From JAZGDL01 sp036477795 (GTDB taxonomy: Bacteria; Planctomycetota; Phycisphaerae; UBA1845), in contig JAZGDL010000466.1 in assembly GCA_036477795.1 (NCBI GenBank), forward strand, positions 1 through 28,522: a DNA stretch of 28,522 bases. Reading direction: 5' to 3'. The first letter of the stretch is position 1. Every line of letters begins with the position of its first letter. Under the pieces are notes generated by a model, which made no database searches, was not told the DNA's origin, and saw only the letters and a list, made by a program, of their open reading frames with translations. The position numbers and the translations under genes are program-made. Of this stretch, positions 21,383-28,522 are shown piece after piece.

Positions 21383-23491
21383 TTACCGTCCGTTGCCACT
21401 CTCTTCCACCAGCACCCGCTTGCGCGACAGCTTGATCCGGCCTTGGTCATCGATGGCGATCACCTTGACGCGAAGCTCATCGCCGATGGAACACACCTCC
21501 GATACTTGTTTCACGTAGCCGTCGGACAACTCGCTGATGTGACACAGGCCGTCCTGACCCGGAACGACCTCTATGAAGGCGCCGAAATCCTTCACACTGG
21601 TCACCCGCCCGGTGTAGATCTTGTGCAGCTTCACTTCCTCGGTGACCGCCTCGATCATCTCCAGGGCCCGCTTGGCGGCCTGGGCGTCGACCGAGGAGAT
21701 CTGGATGGTGCCGTCGTTGTCGATGTCCACTTTGGCACCGGTCTCCGCCTCGATGCCCCTGATGCCCTTGCCGCCGGGGCCTATCACCTTGCCGATCTTC
21801 TCCGGATTGATCTTGATGGTCAGGATGCGCGGCGCGTAGTCGCTGATCTCAGGCCGCGGTTGGCGGATGGTCTCCAGGATACTTCGCAGAATCTTCAACC
21901 GCGTTTCTTTGGCCAGCGCCAGCGTCGCGTGAATCTGCTCCCAGCCCAATCCCTTGATCTTGAGGTCCAACTGGATGCCGGTGATCCCGCGCTGCGTCCC
22001 AGCCACCTTGAAGTCCATATCCCCGAAGTGGTCCTCCTCGCCCAGAATATCGACCAGCAGCTCATACTTCCCGTTATCCTGCACCATCCCGATGCTGATC
22101 CCGGCCACCGGCTGGCTGATGTGCACACCCGCGTCCATCAACGCCAGCGTGCCGCCGCACACCGAGGCCATCGAGCTGGAACCGTTCGACTCCATGATCT
22201 CCGACGACAGACGGATGGTGTAGGGAAAGTCGTCCGGCGAAGGCAGCACGCGCTCGAGTGATCGCTCCGCCAAGGCCCCGTGCCCGATCTCCCGCCGGCT
22301 GACGGCTCCCACCCGCCGCACCTCACCGGTGCAAAACGGCGGAAAGTTGTAATGAAGGTTGAACTTCTTGCTGAACTCCTCGGTGAGCCCATCGACAATC
22401 TGCTCGTCCCGGGCCGTCCCCAGTGTGGTCACCACCAGGGCCTGGGTCTCACCCCGTGTGAACAGGGCCGATCCGTGGACCCGCGGCAACACCCCCACCT
22501 GGCAGGTGATCTCACGCAGGTCTTTGGGCCCGCGACCGTCCGGGCGCTTGCCGTCCTTGAGGATACTCTCCCGGACGATCCCACCGGTGATGTCGTCGAG
22601 AATCCTGGCCACTTCATCCCGCGTACACTCCGGCTGTTCGGCGCCCTCGGGTGCGAATTTCTCGATGGTCTGGTCCCACACCTCCTGGGCCGAGGCTTTG
22701 CGCTCCAGCTTGGTCCCGGACAGTTCCCGGGCCTGGCGCATCCTGTCGACGGCGTGGGCCCGCACCTTGTTGATGAGTTCAGTGTTGACCTCCGGCGCTT
22801 CCCAGGTCACCTCCTTGCCACACTTCTCAGTCAGCTCCTGAATCATCCCGGCGATCTGAACGATGGCCTGGTGCGCCTCCTTCAAGCCCCGCTCAACGAT
22901 CTCCTCAGAGATTTCGCCGGCTCCCACCTCGATCATGCTGACCGATTCCTTGTGACCGGCCACCAGCATCTCCATCTCGCTGAATTCCAGTTGCGATTCG
23001 GTCGGGTTCAGGATCAGCTTGTCGTCAACGTACCCCATACGAACAGCCCCCAGCGGGACCGTGAAGGGAATCGCCGAGATGTTCAAAGCCGCCGAGGCCC
23101 CAATGATCGCTATCACGTCCGGATCGTTCTGCTGATCCGTCGATAGCACCATGATTTGAATCAGCACCTCATCGCGAAACGCTTCCGGAAACAGCGTCCG
23201 GATGGGCCGGTCGGTGTTCCGCATGGTCAGGATTTCTTTCGTCGTTGGACGCCCCTCCCGTTTGAAGAAGCCGCCCGGAAACTTGCCCGCGGCGTAAATC
23301 TTCTCGCGGTAGTCCACCGTCAGGGGGAAAAAATCGATCCCCGGACGGGGATCGGAAGTCACCACCGTGGCCAGAATTGTCGTATCCGCGTAACTCACCA
23401 TAACCGCACCGGCCGCCTGCTTGGCAATCCGACCCGTCTCGATCCGGAGCTTACGCCCACCAATCTCTCTTTCTACCGATACACCTTGCAT
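21383..23491 (-). CDS. pnp: Polyribonucleotide nucleotidyltransferase (PNPase)
   Basis: 702 residues from ATG at 23491, the usual length. It degrades RNA 3' to 5' by phosphorolysis. Two RNase PH-like domains are present (first ending near 210; second with KRPDGRGPKDLREI, GSALFTRGETQALV and GILGEEDHFGDMDFK-type sequence), then a KH domain with IGPGGKGIRGIEAETGA and an S1 domain (YTGRVTSVKDFGAFIEV to LSRKR). It lies just downstream of rpsO, the widely conserved rpsO-pnp order. The frame continues upstream of 23491, but family alignment and the MQGVSVEREIGGRKL start support this choice. Confidence 0.97.
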   Translation of the reverse strand: MQGVSVEREIGGRKLRIETGRIAKQAAGAVMVSYADTTILATVVTSDPRPGIDFFPLTVDYREKIYAAGKFPGGFFKREGRPTTKEILTMRNTDRPIRTLFPEAFRDEVLIQIMVLSTDQQNDPDVIAIIGASAALNISAIPFTVPLGAVRMGYVDDKLILNPTESQLEFSEMEMLVAGHKESVSMIEVGAGEISEEIVERGLKEAHQAIVQIAGMIQELTEKCGKEVTWEAPEVNTELINKVRAHAVDRMRQARELSGTKLERKASAQEVWDQTIEKFAPEGAEQPECTRDEVARILDDITGGIVRESILKDGKRPDGRGPKDLREITCQVGVLPRVHGSALFTRGETQALVVTTLGTARDEQIVDGLTEEFSKKFNLHYNFPPFCTGEVRRVGAVSRREIGHGALAERSLERVLPSPDDFPYTIRLSSEIMESNGSSSMASVCGGTLALMDAGVHISQPVAGISIGMVQDNGKYELLVDILGEEDHFGDMDFKVAGTQRGITGIQLDLKIKGLGWEQIHATLALAKETRLKILRSILETIRQPRPEISDYAPRILTIKINPEKIGKVIGPGGKGIRGIEAETGAKVDIDNDGTIQISSVDAQAAKRALEMIEAVTEEVKLHKIYTGRVTSVKDFGAFIEVVPGQDGLCHISELSDGYVKQVSEVCSIGDELRVKVIAIDDQGRIKLSRKRVLVEESGNGR

Positions 23492-23718
23492 ATGTTTTTC
23501 CGTCACATCCACCAACACCAACAACAAGGCGCGCCCGTCACGTCCTGACGCGCCAGCCAACAAGAACGCTTTTGTCGATTAATAATGTGCGACAACCCGG
23601 TCTTCATGGGTGGTTCAATCATGATTGAATGCACCGGGCGCACTTGTCCATCAAGCACGCCGAGTGGGAGGCGGGAATCGTAGGCTGTCAACGAACTTGG
23701 GCTGCGAACTCGTGCCAC

Positions 23719-23982
23719 TTACTTGCGCAGACCCAGCCGGACGATCAACTCCTGATAGCGCGCGCGATCACGCCCGGCCAGATACTTCAACAGGCTGGCG
23801 CGGCGTCCAACCATTTTCAGCAGGCCCCGACGGGAGGAGTGGTCCTTCTTGTGAATCTTAAGGTGCCCGGTCAGTTCGCCGATTCGCGAGGTCAATATCG
23901 CAACCTGAACCTCCGACGAACCGGTGTCCTCCCCGTGGTGGCCGTATTCCTTCATAATCGCTGTTTTCGAATCCGGCGTCAT
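23719..23982 (-). CDS. rpsO: 30S ribosomal protein S15
   Basis: 87 residues, the normal size. S15 binds 16S rRNA early in assembly of the small subunit platform. The signature region is unmistakable: GEDTGSSEVQVAILTSRI, LTGHLKIHKKDHSSRRGLLKMVGRR, and the YQELIVRLGLRK end. Ser replaces the more common Pro in TGSPEVQ. It is first in the rpsO-pnp pair, with 227 bases between the genes. No clear ribosome site is seen; S15 messages are often controlled by S15 itself. Confidence 0.97.
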   Translation of the reverse strand: MTPDSKTAIMKEYGHHGEDTGSSEVQVAILTSRIGELTGHLKIHKKDHSSRRGLLKMVGRRASLLKYLAGRDRARYQELIVRLGLRK

Positions 23983-24033
23983 CGATCAACTGCCAACCTA
24001 TGATGTCCTCGTCGTTCGCACGGCGTTCACAAG

Positions 24034-24055
24034 CCCACGGATTCGAATCCGTGGG
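24034..24055. repeat. CACGGATTCGAATCCGTG palindrome, copy 2
   Basis: Identical 22-base palindrome, about 50 bases upstream of the rpsO start codon. Confidence 0.95.
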
Positions 24056-24147
24056 TCTCCGCCGGTGCACCGGACCACAAAACGCCTGCCCGGATGAACT
24101 GGCGCTCCAAAGACTAGCAGGAGCCCCACACCTTGGCAAGGCCGCCT

Positions 24148-24214
24148 GTGGGACAGGATTTCCAGTTTTCCAGCCTGTCAGCCTGCGCTTGACCGGCGGG
24201 AAAGCTGGCCCCAC
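24148..24214. repeat. Decayed GTGGGACCGGCTTTCC-family palindrome
   Basis: GTGGGACAGGATTTCCAG at the left and GGGAAAGCTGGCCCCAC at the right, with CCAGCCTGTC in between, correspond to a diverged and slightly longer relative of the repeats at 2056 and 13496. Confidence 0.65.
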
Positions 24215-24325
24215 ACCGCTCGTTTTCGCCCAATCCACGGGAATCCAGAGGAAGGGAGGGAGGGGAAGAAATGGCGAAGGGCGAATTCAGAATGGCGAGA
24301 AGGGGCGCGGCCGGTCCTGTTTTCG

Positions 24326-24730
24326 CTATTCGCTATTCGCCATTCCTCCGAGCAACGTCTCAGCCGATTCCATCAGCCGCTCCATCCGAAAAGGCTTGTT
24401 CAGGTATGCATCCACTCCCAGGCTCCGGGCCCAGGATTGATGTCGTTTGCCCTGGTTGCCGGTGATCATGATGACCCGTGGTTTTTCTCCAGGGGCCTTC
24501 TTGGCCAGCAGCCTCTCCAGAACCAGAAAGCCGCTACGTTTGGGCAGCATGGCATCCAGCACCACCAGATCCGGCTTATCCGACTCAGCCCGCTGGAGGG
24601 CCTCGTTGCCGTCGTTGGCTGTCGTGACCGACGCCCCGCAATCCACAAAAGCGGTGGTCAGCGCGGTCAGAACGTCTGGATCGTCATCGACGATCAAAAC
24701 CGTTTTGTCTTGAAACACCGACGTCTGCAT
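24326..24730 (-). CDS. CheY-like single-domain response regulator
   Basis: 134 residues from the ATG at 24730, which has GGGAGA a few bases upstream. It is a complete receiver with DDD near residues 15-17, phospho-Asp59 (LVVLDAMLP), Thr in VIMITGN and the NKPF lysine. It should be phosphorylated by an unlinked kinase and act by protein contact, having no output domain. The final residues (GGMANSE and stop) are encoded by the GGAATGGCGAATAGCGAATAG repeat-like sequence, so the C-terminal end is repeat-derived. It has its own promoter at 24800-24828. Confidence 0.93.
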   Translation of the reverse strand: MQTSVFQDKTVLIVDDDPDVLTALTTAFVDCGASVTTANDGNEALQRAESDKPDLVVLDAMLPKRSGFLVLERLLAKKAPGEKPRVIMITGNQGKRHQSWARSLGVDAYLNKPFRMERLMESAETLLGGMANSE

Positions 24731-25065
24731 AGTTTCTCCCGTAACCAACGCTTATGCGGATTCTCAAATCCTGAGACAGGCCCAACGGTGAATCTATGGA
24801 GTATAGACAACCAGCCGCTTCGATGCAAGCGATTATCCCGCGTGGCGGCGTGGACACATTTGTTTTGTCCGTGAGCTTCTCCGCTCCGACAAATCCGCCC
24901 GGGCGGATCGGTGCCACCCAGCCCGCTGATTCGCGTGTGACGAAACGCAAGGTGGGCGATTCATTCAAGAGGGGCTGACATCCTTGGCTGTTCGCCGGGG
25001 CACTTTCCGGGATGCTGCCGGCGGGGCCTACAGCGGGGGTGCCGTTGTACGATCCATACCGTAAG
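24731..25065. other. Divergent intergenic region
   Basis: It contains the minus-strand promoter at 24800-24828. I see no clear plus-strand promoter for the glycosyltransferase and no further gene. Confidence 0.5.
24800..24828 (-). promoter_or_regulatory. Sigma-70-like promoter of the CheY-like gene
   Basis: TTGCAT and TATACT on the minus strand are separated by exactly 17 bases, about 70 bases upstream of the start codon. Confidence 0.65.
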
Positions 25066-26148
25066 ATGCACCGGATGGACGTGGAACAGAACAAAAAACC
25101 TCTGGTAACGGTGGTCAGTCCGACCCGCAACCGCGTAAGCCTGTTGCAGATGTCGTTAGAGTGCGTCTGGCGGCAGACCATCGGGCCGGAGCGTATCGAG
25201 ATCGTCGTGGTGGACAACTACTCGACGGACGACACCGCCCGGCGCTTTCGCGAATTGGCCGTGCAGGCCCCCTGCCGCATGAGGTACCACCGCATGGAAT
25301 CGAACCGCGGGCCCGCGGCGGCCCGCAACGCCGGCGCCGCGTTGGGAGAGGGTGAGTTCATCGCGTTTCTCGACAGTGACGTGCAGTTGAAGGACGATTG
25401 GCTGCAAACCATGCTGGATCTTCTCCAGGGCGACCGGCGGATCGGTATAGGTGGTGGAAAGCTGTTGTTCGCCCCCACGCCGGATCGCGTGAACGCCTAC
25501 GGCGGAGCCATGACCAGAATCGGTTTCGCCTGGGATGCCCATGAGGGCGACAAAAGCGATCCGGTGGACCAGCCGATGGATTGCCTGTGGGTGCCGACGG
25601 CGGCGGCTATGATGAGACGGTCATTGTTCGAGTCGCTGGGCGGCTTCGACGAAGCATTCTACGCCTGTTATGAGGACGTGGACTTGGGCTGGCGGGCCAA
25701 CCTTGCCGGGTATCGTTCTGTGTGCATTCCCGATGCCGTCACCTGGCATCATATCGGCGCCCGCGTTCCGACGGTCGGCGATACCATCACGTATCACTAC
25801 TGCAAGAACCGCCTGAGGACCATGCTGAAGAACTACGGCGTCGCCAATCTTGTTAAATACGTACCGATATACACGGCCTACGCTCTTGTGGACGCGGTAC
25901 TGAGAAGACCTCGGATCCACAGGCTCAAAGCGCTCCTGTGGAACGTGATTCGATTGCGCGATACGCTCCGCTCGCGCAGTCAAGTGCAGCGTGGTCGTAC
26001 CGTCTCCGACGCGGAACTGGGCCGTCTCTTCACCCCGGAGTACTTTCCATCGTCCACCGTTGCTCGTCGTAGGAAATGGGTCGCCGACAACGTCGCTGCC
26101 GTCGGGGAGTCATCGATGGCAGACTCGGCTGTGAGGCAGGCGCGATGA
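25066..26148 (+). CDS. Family 2 glycosyltransferase
   Basis: 360 residues from ATG at 25066 (an ATG at 25075 and a longer TTG frame from 25012 are alternatives; none has a strong ribosome site). The GT-A fold is shown by PLVTVVSPTRNRVSLLQMSL, VVVDNYSTDDT, AAARNAGAALGEGEFIAFLDSD (the metal-binding DSD) and the acceptor-side GGFDEAFYACYEDVDLGWR. The pattern resembles rhamnosyltransferase-type enzymes acting in surface polysaccharide synthesis. A partly hydrophobic C-terminal stretch (YVPIYTAYALVDAVL) may touch the membrane. The stop overlaps the next gene as ATGA, so the two are likely co-translated. Confidence 0.92.
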   Translation: MHRMDVEQNKKPLVTVVSPTRNRVSLLQMSLECVWRQTIGPERIEIVVVDNYSTDDTARRFRELAVQAPCRMRYHRMESNRGPAAARNAGAALGEGEFIAFLDSDVQLKDDWLQTMLDLLQGDRRIGIGGGKLLFAPTPDRVNAYGGAMTRIGFAWDAHEGDKSDPVDQPMDCLWVPTAAAMMRRSLFESLGGFDEAFYACYEDVDLGWRANLAGYRSVCIPDAVTWHHIGARVPTVGDTITYHYCKNRLRTMLKNYGVANLVKYVPIYTAYALVDAVLRRPRIHRLKALLWNVIRLRDTLRSRSQVQRGRTVSDAELGRLFTPEYFPSSTVARRRKWVADNVAAVGESSMADSAVRQAR

Positions 26149-28451
26149 AACCTGATCTGCGGAGTCAGACCCACGGATTCGAATCCGTGGGCTTCTGTCG
26201 CCTGCGTGTTGTTCCAGCAGTCGTTGCGGCACTGGTGGTGGGCGGCTTGCTGCGGATTGCGTACAGTCCGACGGCAGCGAGCGAGGGCGTCGGGCCTGGT
26301 GCCGACAACATCGTCCAAAACCCGGGATTCGAGGAGGGATGGAAAGACCATGCCCCGATGGGTTGGACGTTCGAAACTCGCGTGCGGGAGCGGGGCACGG
26401 TTTCCCGTGAGCGCGAACGGAAGCACAGCGGACGTTACGCAGTCAAACTGGAGCCCAACGCAAAGAACGCTGGGGCGATCCATCCGCTGGCCATCGGTCA
26501 GGGGTTTCCGGCGGATCGCTTTCGCGGCCAGAGGATGTATATCTCGGGATGGTTGGCGGCAAAGGGCCAGGCCGTGGCCAACCTCGGTCTCTACGCCATC
26601 CGGTCTGACGGGCACATCACCGCGGGCAAGAGCCTCACCGCATCGTCTACGGGCCGGGACCCGGTGTTTCACGAAGGGTTCCTGGACGTTCCCAGCGCGG
26701 CCGAGTCGGCCTTTTTGTTGATCCTGCGCTGTGCCGCCCAAGGGACCGCGGGGGCGGTTTACTTCGATGACGTGACCGTGCTCCCGTGGCAGGGCCAGGC
26801 GCCCGCCGAGCCCATTCCGTCCCCCGCCGCCGACGCAGACGGTTCACCGGGAGGTTCGCCCTCTCACGGGCAGGCCAAGCGGAAGGGCCAGCCGCTGGAA
26901 GCTCACATCAATGTATCCGCGAATGACGAAATACGGAGGATTCCGCGGACGCTGTATGGCACCAACATTGAGTGGATTTACGATGGCTATGGGCTCTGGG
27001 ACCGCGCCCGGGGCCGGCTTGTACCGGAGGTCGTGCGGCTGACTCGTGAACTCAAGACCTCGCCGTTGCGGTTTCCGGGAGGTGTTTTTTCGGACCATTA
27101 CCATTGGCGCGACGGACTGGGGCCGGCCGGACTGCGCAAGACGACAGCCCATTTCGCCGATGGTCCGTCGTCGAGACACAGCTTTGGAACGGACCAGGCC
27201 CTGGCGTTCGCCGACGCGGTGGGCGGGGAGTTGTTGATAACGGTGAATGCCGGCACGGGCACGGCTGCCGAGGCGGCGGCGTGGGTCCGGTACGTCAACG
27301 CACCGGAGTCAGGGGCAAGCGGCGGACCGCGGGTGCGGTATTGGGAGGTGGGCAACGAACTGTACGGCAAGGGCGACAATAAGGCATCCAGAAAAGTGGC
27401 GATGACGCCCGGGCAGTACGCCAAGCGGTTTCTTGAATTCTCCCGGGCCATGCGGCAAGTTGACGGGAGAATCAAGATCGGCGGAATCGGCGGAGCCAGC
27501 TCCGGCCGTTACGTCGCGACCACCGATCCGACCTGGAACCGGGTCGTGCTGTCGCAGGCCGGGGCGGAGATGGACTTTCTGGCGGTGCACAACGCGTATT
27601 ACCCGATGCCGATCTGGCCGGCCGAGCGCGACGTTCGTCGGATATACACCGCCATGCTGGCAGCCCCCGTGCTGGTGCGACGGAATCTGGAGTTGCTGGA
27701 CGCCCAGATAGGGTCGCTGGTGCCCAAGGGGGGCAGGCAGCCCGCGCTAGCGGTGACCGAGTGGGGCCCCTACTTTCACGCGGTACCGGACAGCCCACTG
27801 GTTGACCATGTCAAGACGCTGGGTTCGGCGTTGTATGTGGCCGGCGTGTTGAAAGTGTTCATCGAATGTCCGCGCATGGAGATCGCCAATTCCTTCAAGC
27901 TCCTCGACAATGCCTTCATGGGTTGGATCGGCAAGCGTGACGGCCAGCACCTGGCTAAGGCACCTTATTACGCGTTACAGATGTACACGGCCCATTTCGG
28001 CAGTGTGCTGATTCGGTCGTCCACCCGTTGCCCGACGTATGACAGTCCGGCGATGGGGATCATGGAGGGCGTGGACCGGGTCCCTTATCTGGACGTGGTG
28101 GCCGGCAAGAGTGATGACGGTAAAACGCTCTATGTGATGGCCATCAACAAGCACTTTGACAGGCCCATCCGGGCCACCATTGAGCTGGCCGGCTTCGAAC
28201 CGGCCCGGCGCGGTGTGGCATGGACTCTCACGGGGAGCGCCGTGGACGCCAATACGGGAACGCAGTTACCGAGAGTTCCCGGCTTGCGCTGGGCCCGCCA
28301 GGCGTCGCTGGAATCAAACGGGCGGTTTCACGACGGCGGACCGGAGGAGGTGACGCTGTCCTGGGCCAGGATCGACGACGTCCGGAAGAGATTCGACTAT
28401 TCGTTTGGGCCGCTATCGGTGACGTCGTTGGAAATCCGGGCAGCCCGATGA
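26145..28451 (+). CDS. Secreted GH51-like glycoside hydrolase with N-terminal carbohydrate-binding-like domain
   Basis: 768 residues. The ATG at 26145 overlaps the glycosyltransferase stop. A signal peptide (RVVPAVVAALVVGGLLR) is preceded by THGFESVGF, encoded by a palindromic repeat. Residues about 52-225 form a CBM4/9-like jelly roll (NIVQNPGFEEGWKDHAPMGW, later VYFDDVTVL). A low-complexity linker follows, then a clan A (beta/alpha)8 domain like alpha-L-arabinofuranosidases: PRTLYGTNIEW, LRFPGGVFSDHYHW, acid/base Glu405 in YWEVGNELYG and nucleophile Glu539 in VTEWGPYF. A C-terminal beta domain ends near ISLEIRA-like sequence. It probably removes arabinose or related sugars from plant or algal polysaccharide outside the cytoplasm; the exact specificity is inferred. 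Confidence 0.87.
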   Translation: MKPDLRSQTHGFESVGFCRLRVVPAVVAALVVGGLLRIAYSPTAASEGVGPGADNIVQNPGFEEGWKDHAPMGWTFETRVRERGTVSRERERKHSGRYAVKLEPNAKNAGAIHPLAIGQGFPADRFRGQRMYISGWLAAKGQAVANLGLYAIRSDGHITAGKSLTASSTGRDPVFHEGFLDVPSAAESAFLLILRCAAQGTAGAVYFDDVTVLPWQGQAPAEPIPSPAADADGSPGGSPSHGQAKRKGQPLEAHINVSANDEIRRIPRTLYGTNIEWIYDGYGLWDRARGRLVPEVVRLTRELKTSPLRFPGGVFSDHYHWRDGLGPAGLRKTTAHFADGPSSRHSFGTDQALAFADAVGGELLITVNAGTGTAAEAAAWVRYVNAPESGASGGPRVRYWEVGNELYGKGDNKASRKVAMTPGQYAKRFLEFSRAMRQVDGRIKIGGIGGASSGRYVATTDPTWNRVVLSQAGAEMDFLAVHNAYYPMPIWPAERDVRRIYTAMLAAPVLVRRNLELLDAQIGSLVPKGGRQPALAVTEWGPYFHAVPDSPLVDHVKTLGSALYVAGVLKVFIECPRMEIANSFKLLDNAFMGWIGKRDGQHLAKAPYYALQMYTAHFGSVLIRSSTRCPTYDSPAMGIMEGVDRVPYLDVVAGKSDDGKTLYVMAINKHFDRPIRATIELAGFEPARRGVAWTLTGSAVDANTGTQLPRVPGLRWARQASLESNGRFHDGGPEEVTLSWARIDDVRKRFDYSFGPLSVTSLEIRAAR
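26170..26191. repeat. CACGGATTCGAATCCGTG palindrome, copy 3, within the GH51 gene
   Basis: Identical to the copies at 15199 and 24034. Here it is translated as part of the n-region of the signal peptide (THGFESVG). Confidence 0.95.
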
Positions 28452-28477
28452 GTTGACCGGAGTCCGAGGTAGCGCCA

Positions 28478-28522
28478 CCCCTTGTGGGTGGCGCAGAAGG
28501 GTGGTGCGCCACCCACAAGGGG
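28478..28522. repeat. Palindromic repeat at the window end
   Basis: CCCCTTGTGGGTGGCGCA and its exact mirror TGCGCCACCCACAAGGGG are 18-base perfect arms around a nine-base loop, 26 bases after the glycoside hydrolase stop. It could end transcription, though no T-run is visible before the window closes. Confidence 0.9.

Larger units (their letters stand above)
23983..24325. other. Repeat-filled intergenic region upstream of rpsO
   Basis: It holds a CACGGATTCGAATCCGTG palindrome (24034-24055), a decayed copy of the GTGGGACCGGCTTTCC repeat (24148-24214), a purine-rich run (24245-24270) and short repeats (GGCGAA/TTCGCTATTCGC, 24273-24345) that reach into the CheY-like gene. No gene is supported. 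Confidence 0.7.

Noticed and set aside
22280..23146. 288-codon plus-strand frame across pnp
   Set aside because: It is antisense to a clear PNPase gene and shows no family motif; long antisense frames are expected in GC-rich DNA.

Overview
The window looks like a piece of a planctomycete chromosome, probably a Phycisphaerae-like lineage. The DNA is GC-rich. It carries a FlgI-domain plus HEAT-repeat lipoprotein, a Cys-rich surface protein, a lamin-tail-like secreted protein, and a planctomycete-style HNH protein. Several families of short palindromic repeats lie between and even inside genes. The lineage call is inference; there is no rRNA here.

Layout. 1-2035: the 5' end of a Cys-rich secreted protein and a secreted cyclophilin, both on the minus strand. 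2303-5140: an overlapping three-gene ABC importer operon (binding lipoprotein, ATPase, permease) of the cobalamin/iron type. 5149-7731: an HNH nuclease-like gene with its own promoter, then a receiver-GGDEF-HD-GYP protein. 8036-11045: a FlgI-like lipoprotein and an exported protein of unknown function. 11117-13024: a relic of a heavy-metal RND pump, then tgt and yajC. 13138-17947: an inositol-monophosphatase-family enzyme (minus), a D-2-hydroxyacid dehydrogenase, a membrane-anchored alpha/beta hydrolase, a DUF971 protein and a lamin-tail-like protein. 17948-18681: no gene, but a degenerate group II intron domain V. 18682-19238: an RRM protein with a terminator, then tRNA-Pro(GGG). 19524-24730, all minus: rpsO, pnp, an NtrC-type sigma-54 activator, a small basic protein and a CheY-like regulator. 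25066-28451: a family 2 glycosyltransferase overlapping a GH51-like secreted glycoside hydrolase.

The most notable feature is the repeat content. At least eight families of short inverted or mosaic repeats occur in 28.5 kb. One is a 74-bp element with 23-bp terminal inverted repeats, seen in opposite orientations and expanded in one copy by in-frame 15-bp units. Repeats supply stop codons (cyclophilin, DUF971, CheY-like protein). They also add N-terminal peptides (FlgI-like lipoprotein, binding lipoprotein, GH51 enzyme) and insert an in-frame peptide inside the phosphatase domain. One repeat is nested inside another. This resembles Rickettsia palindromic elements or REP/MITE sequences, but with several families active in one genome.

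Signalling is the second theme. Two of the three receiver domains lack the phospho-accepting Asp, and the HD-GYP domain has lost four predicted metal ligands while its GGDEF partner is intact.
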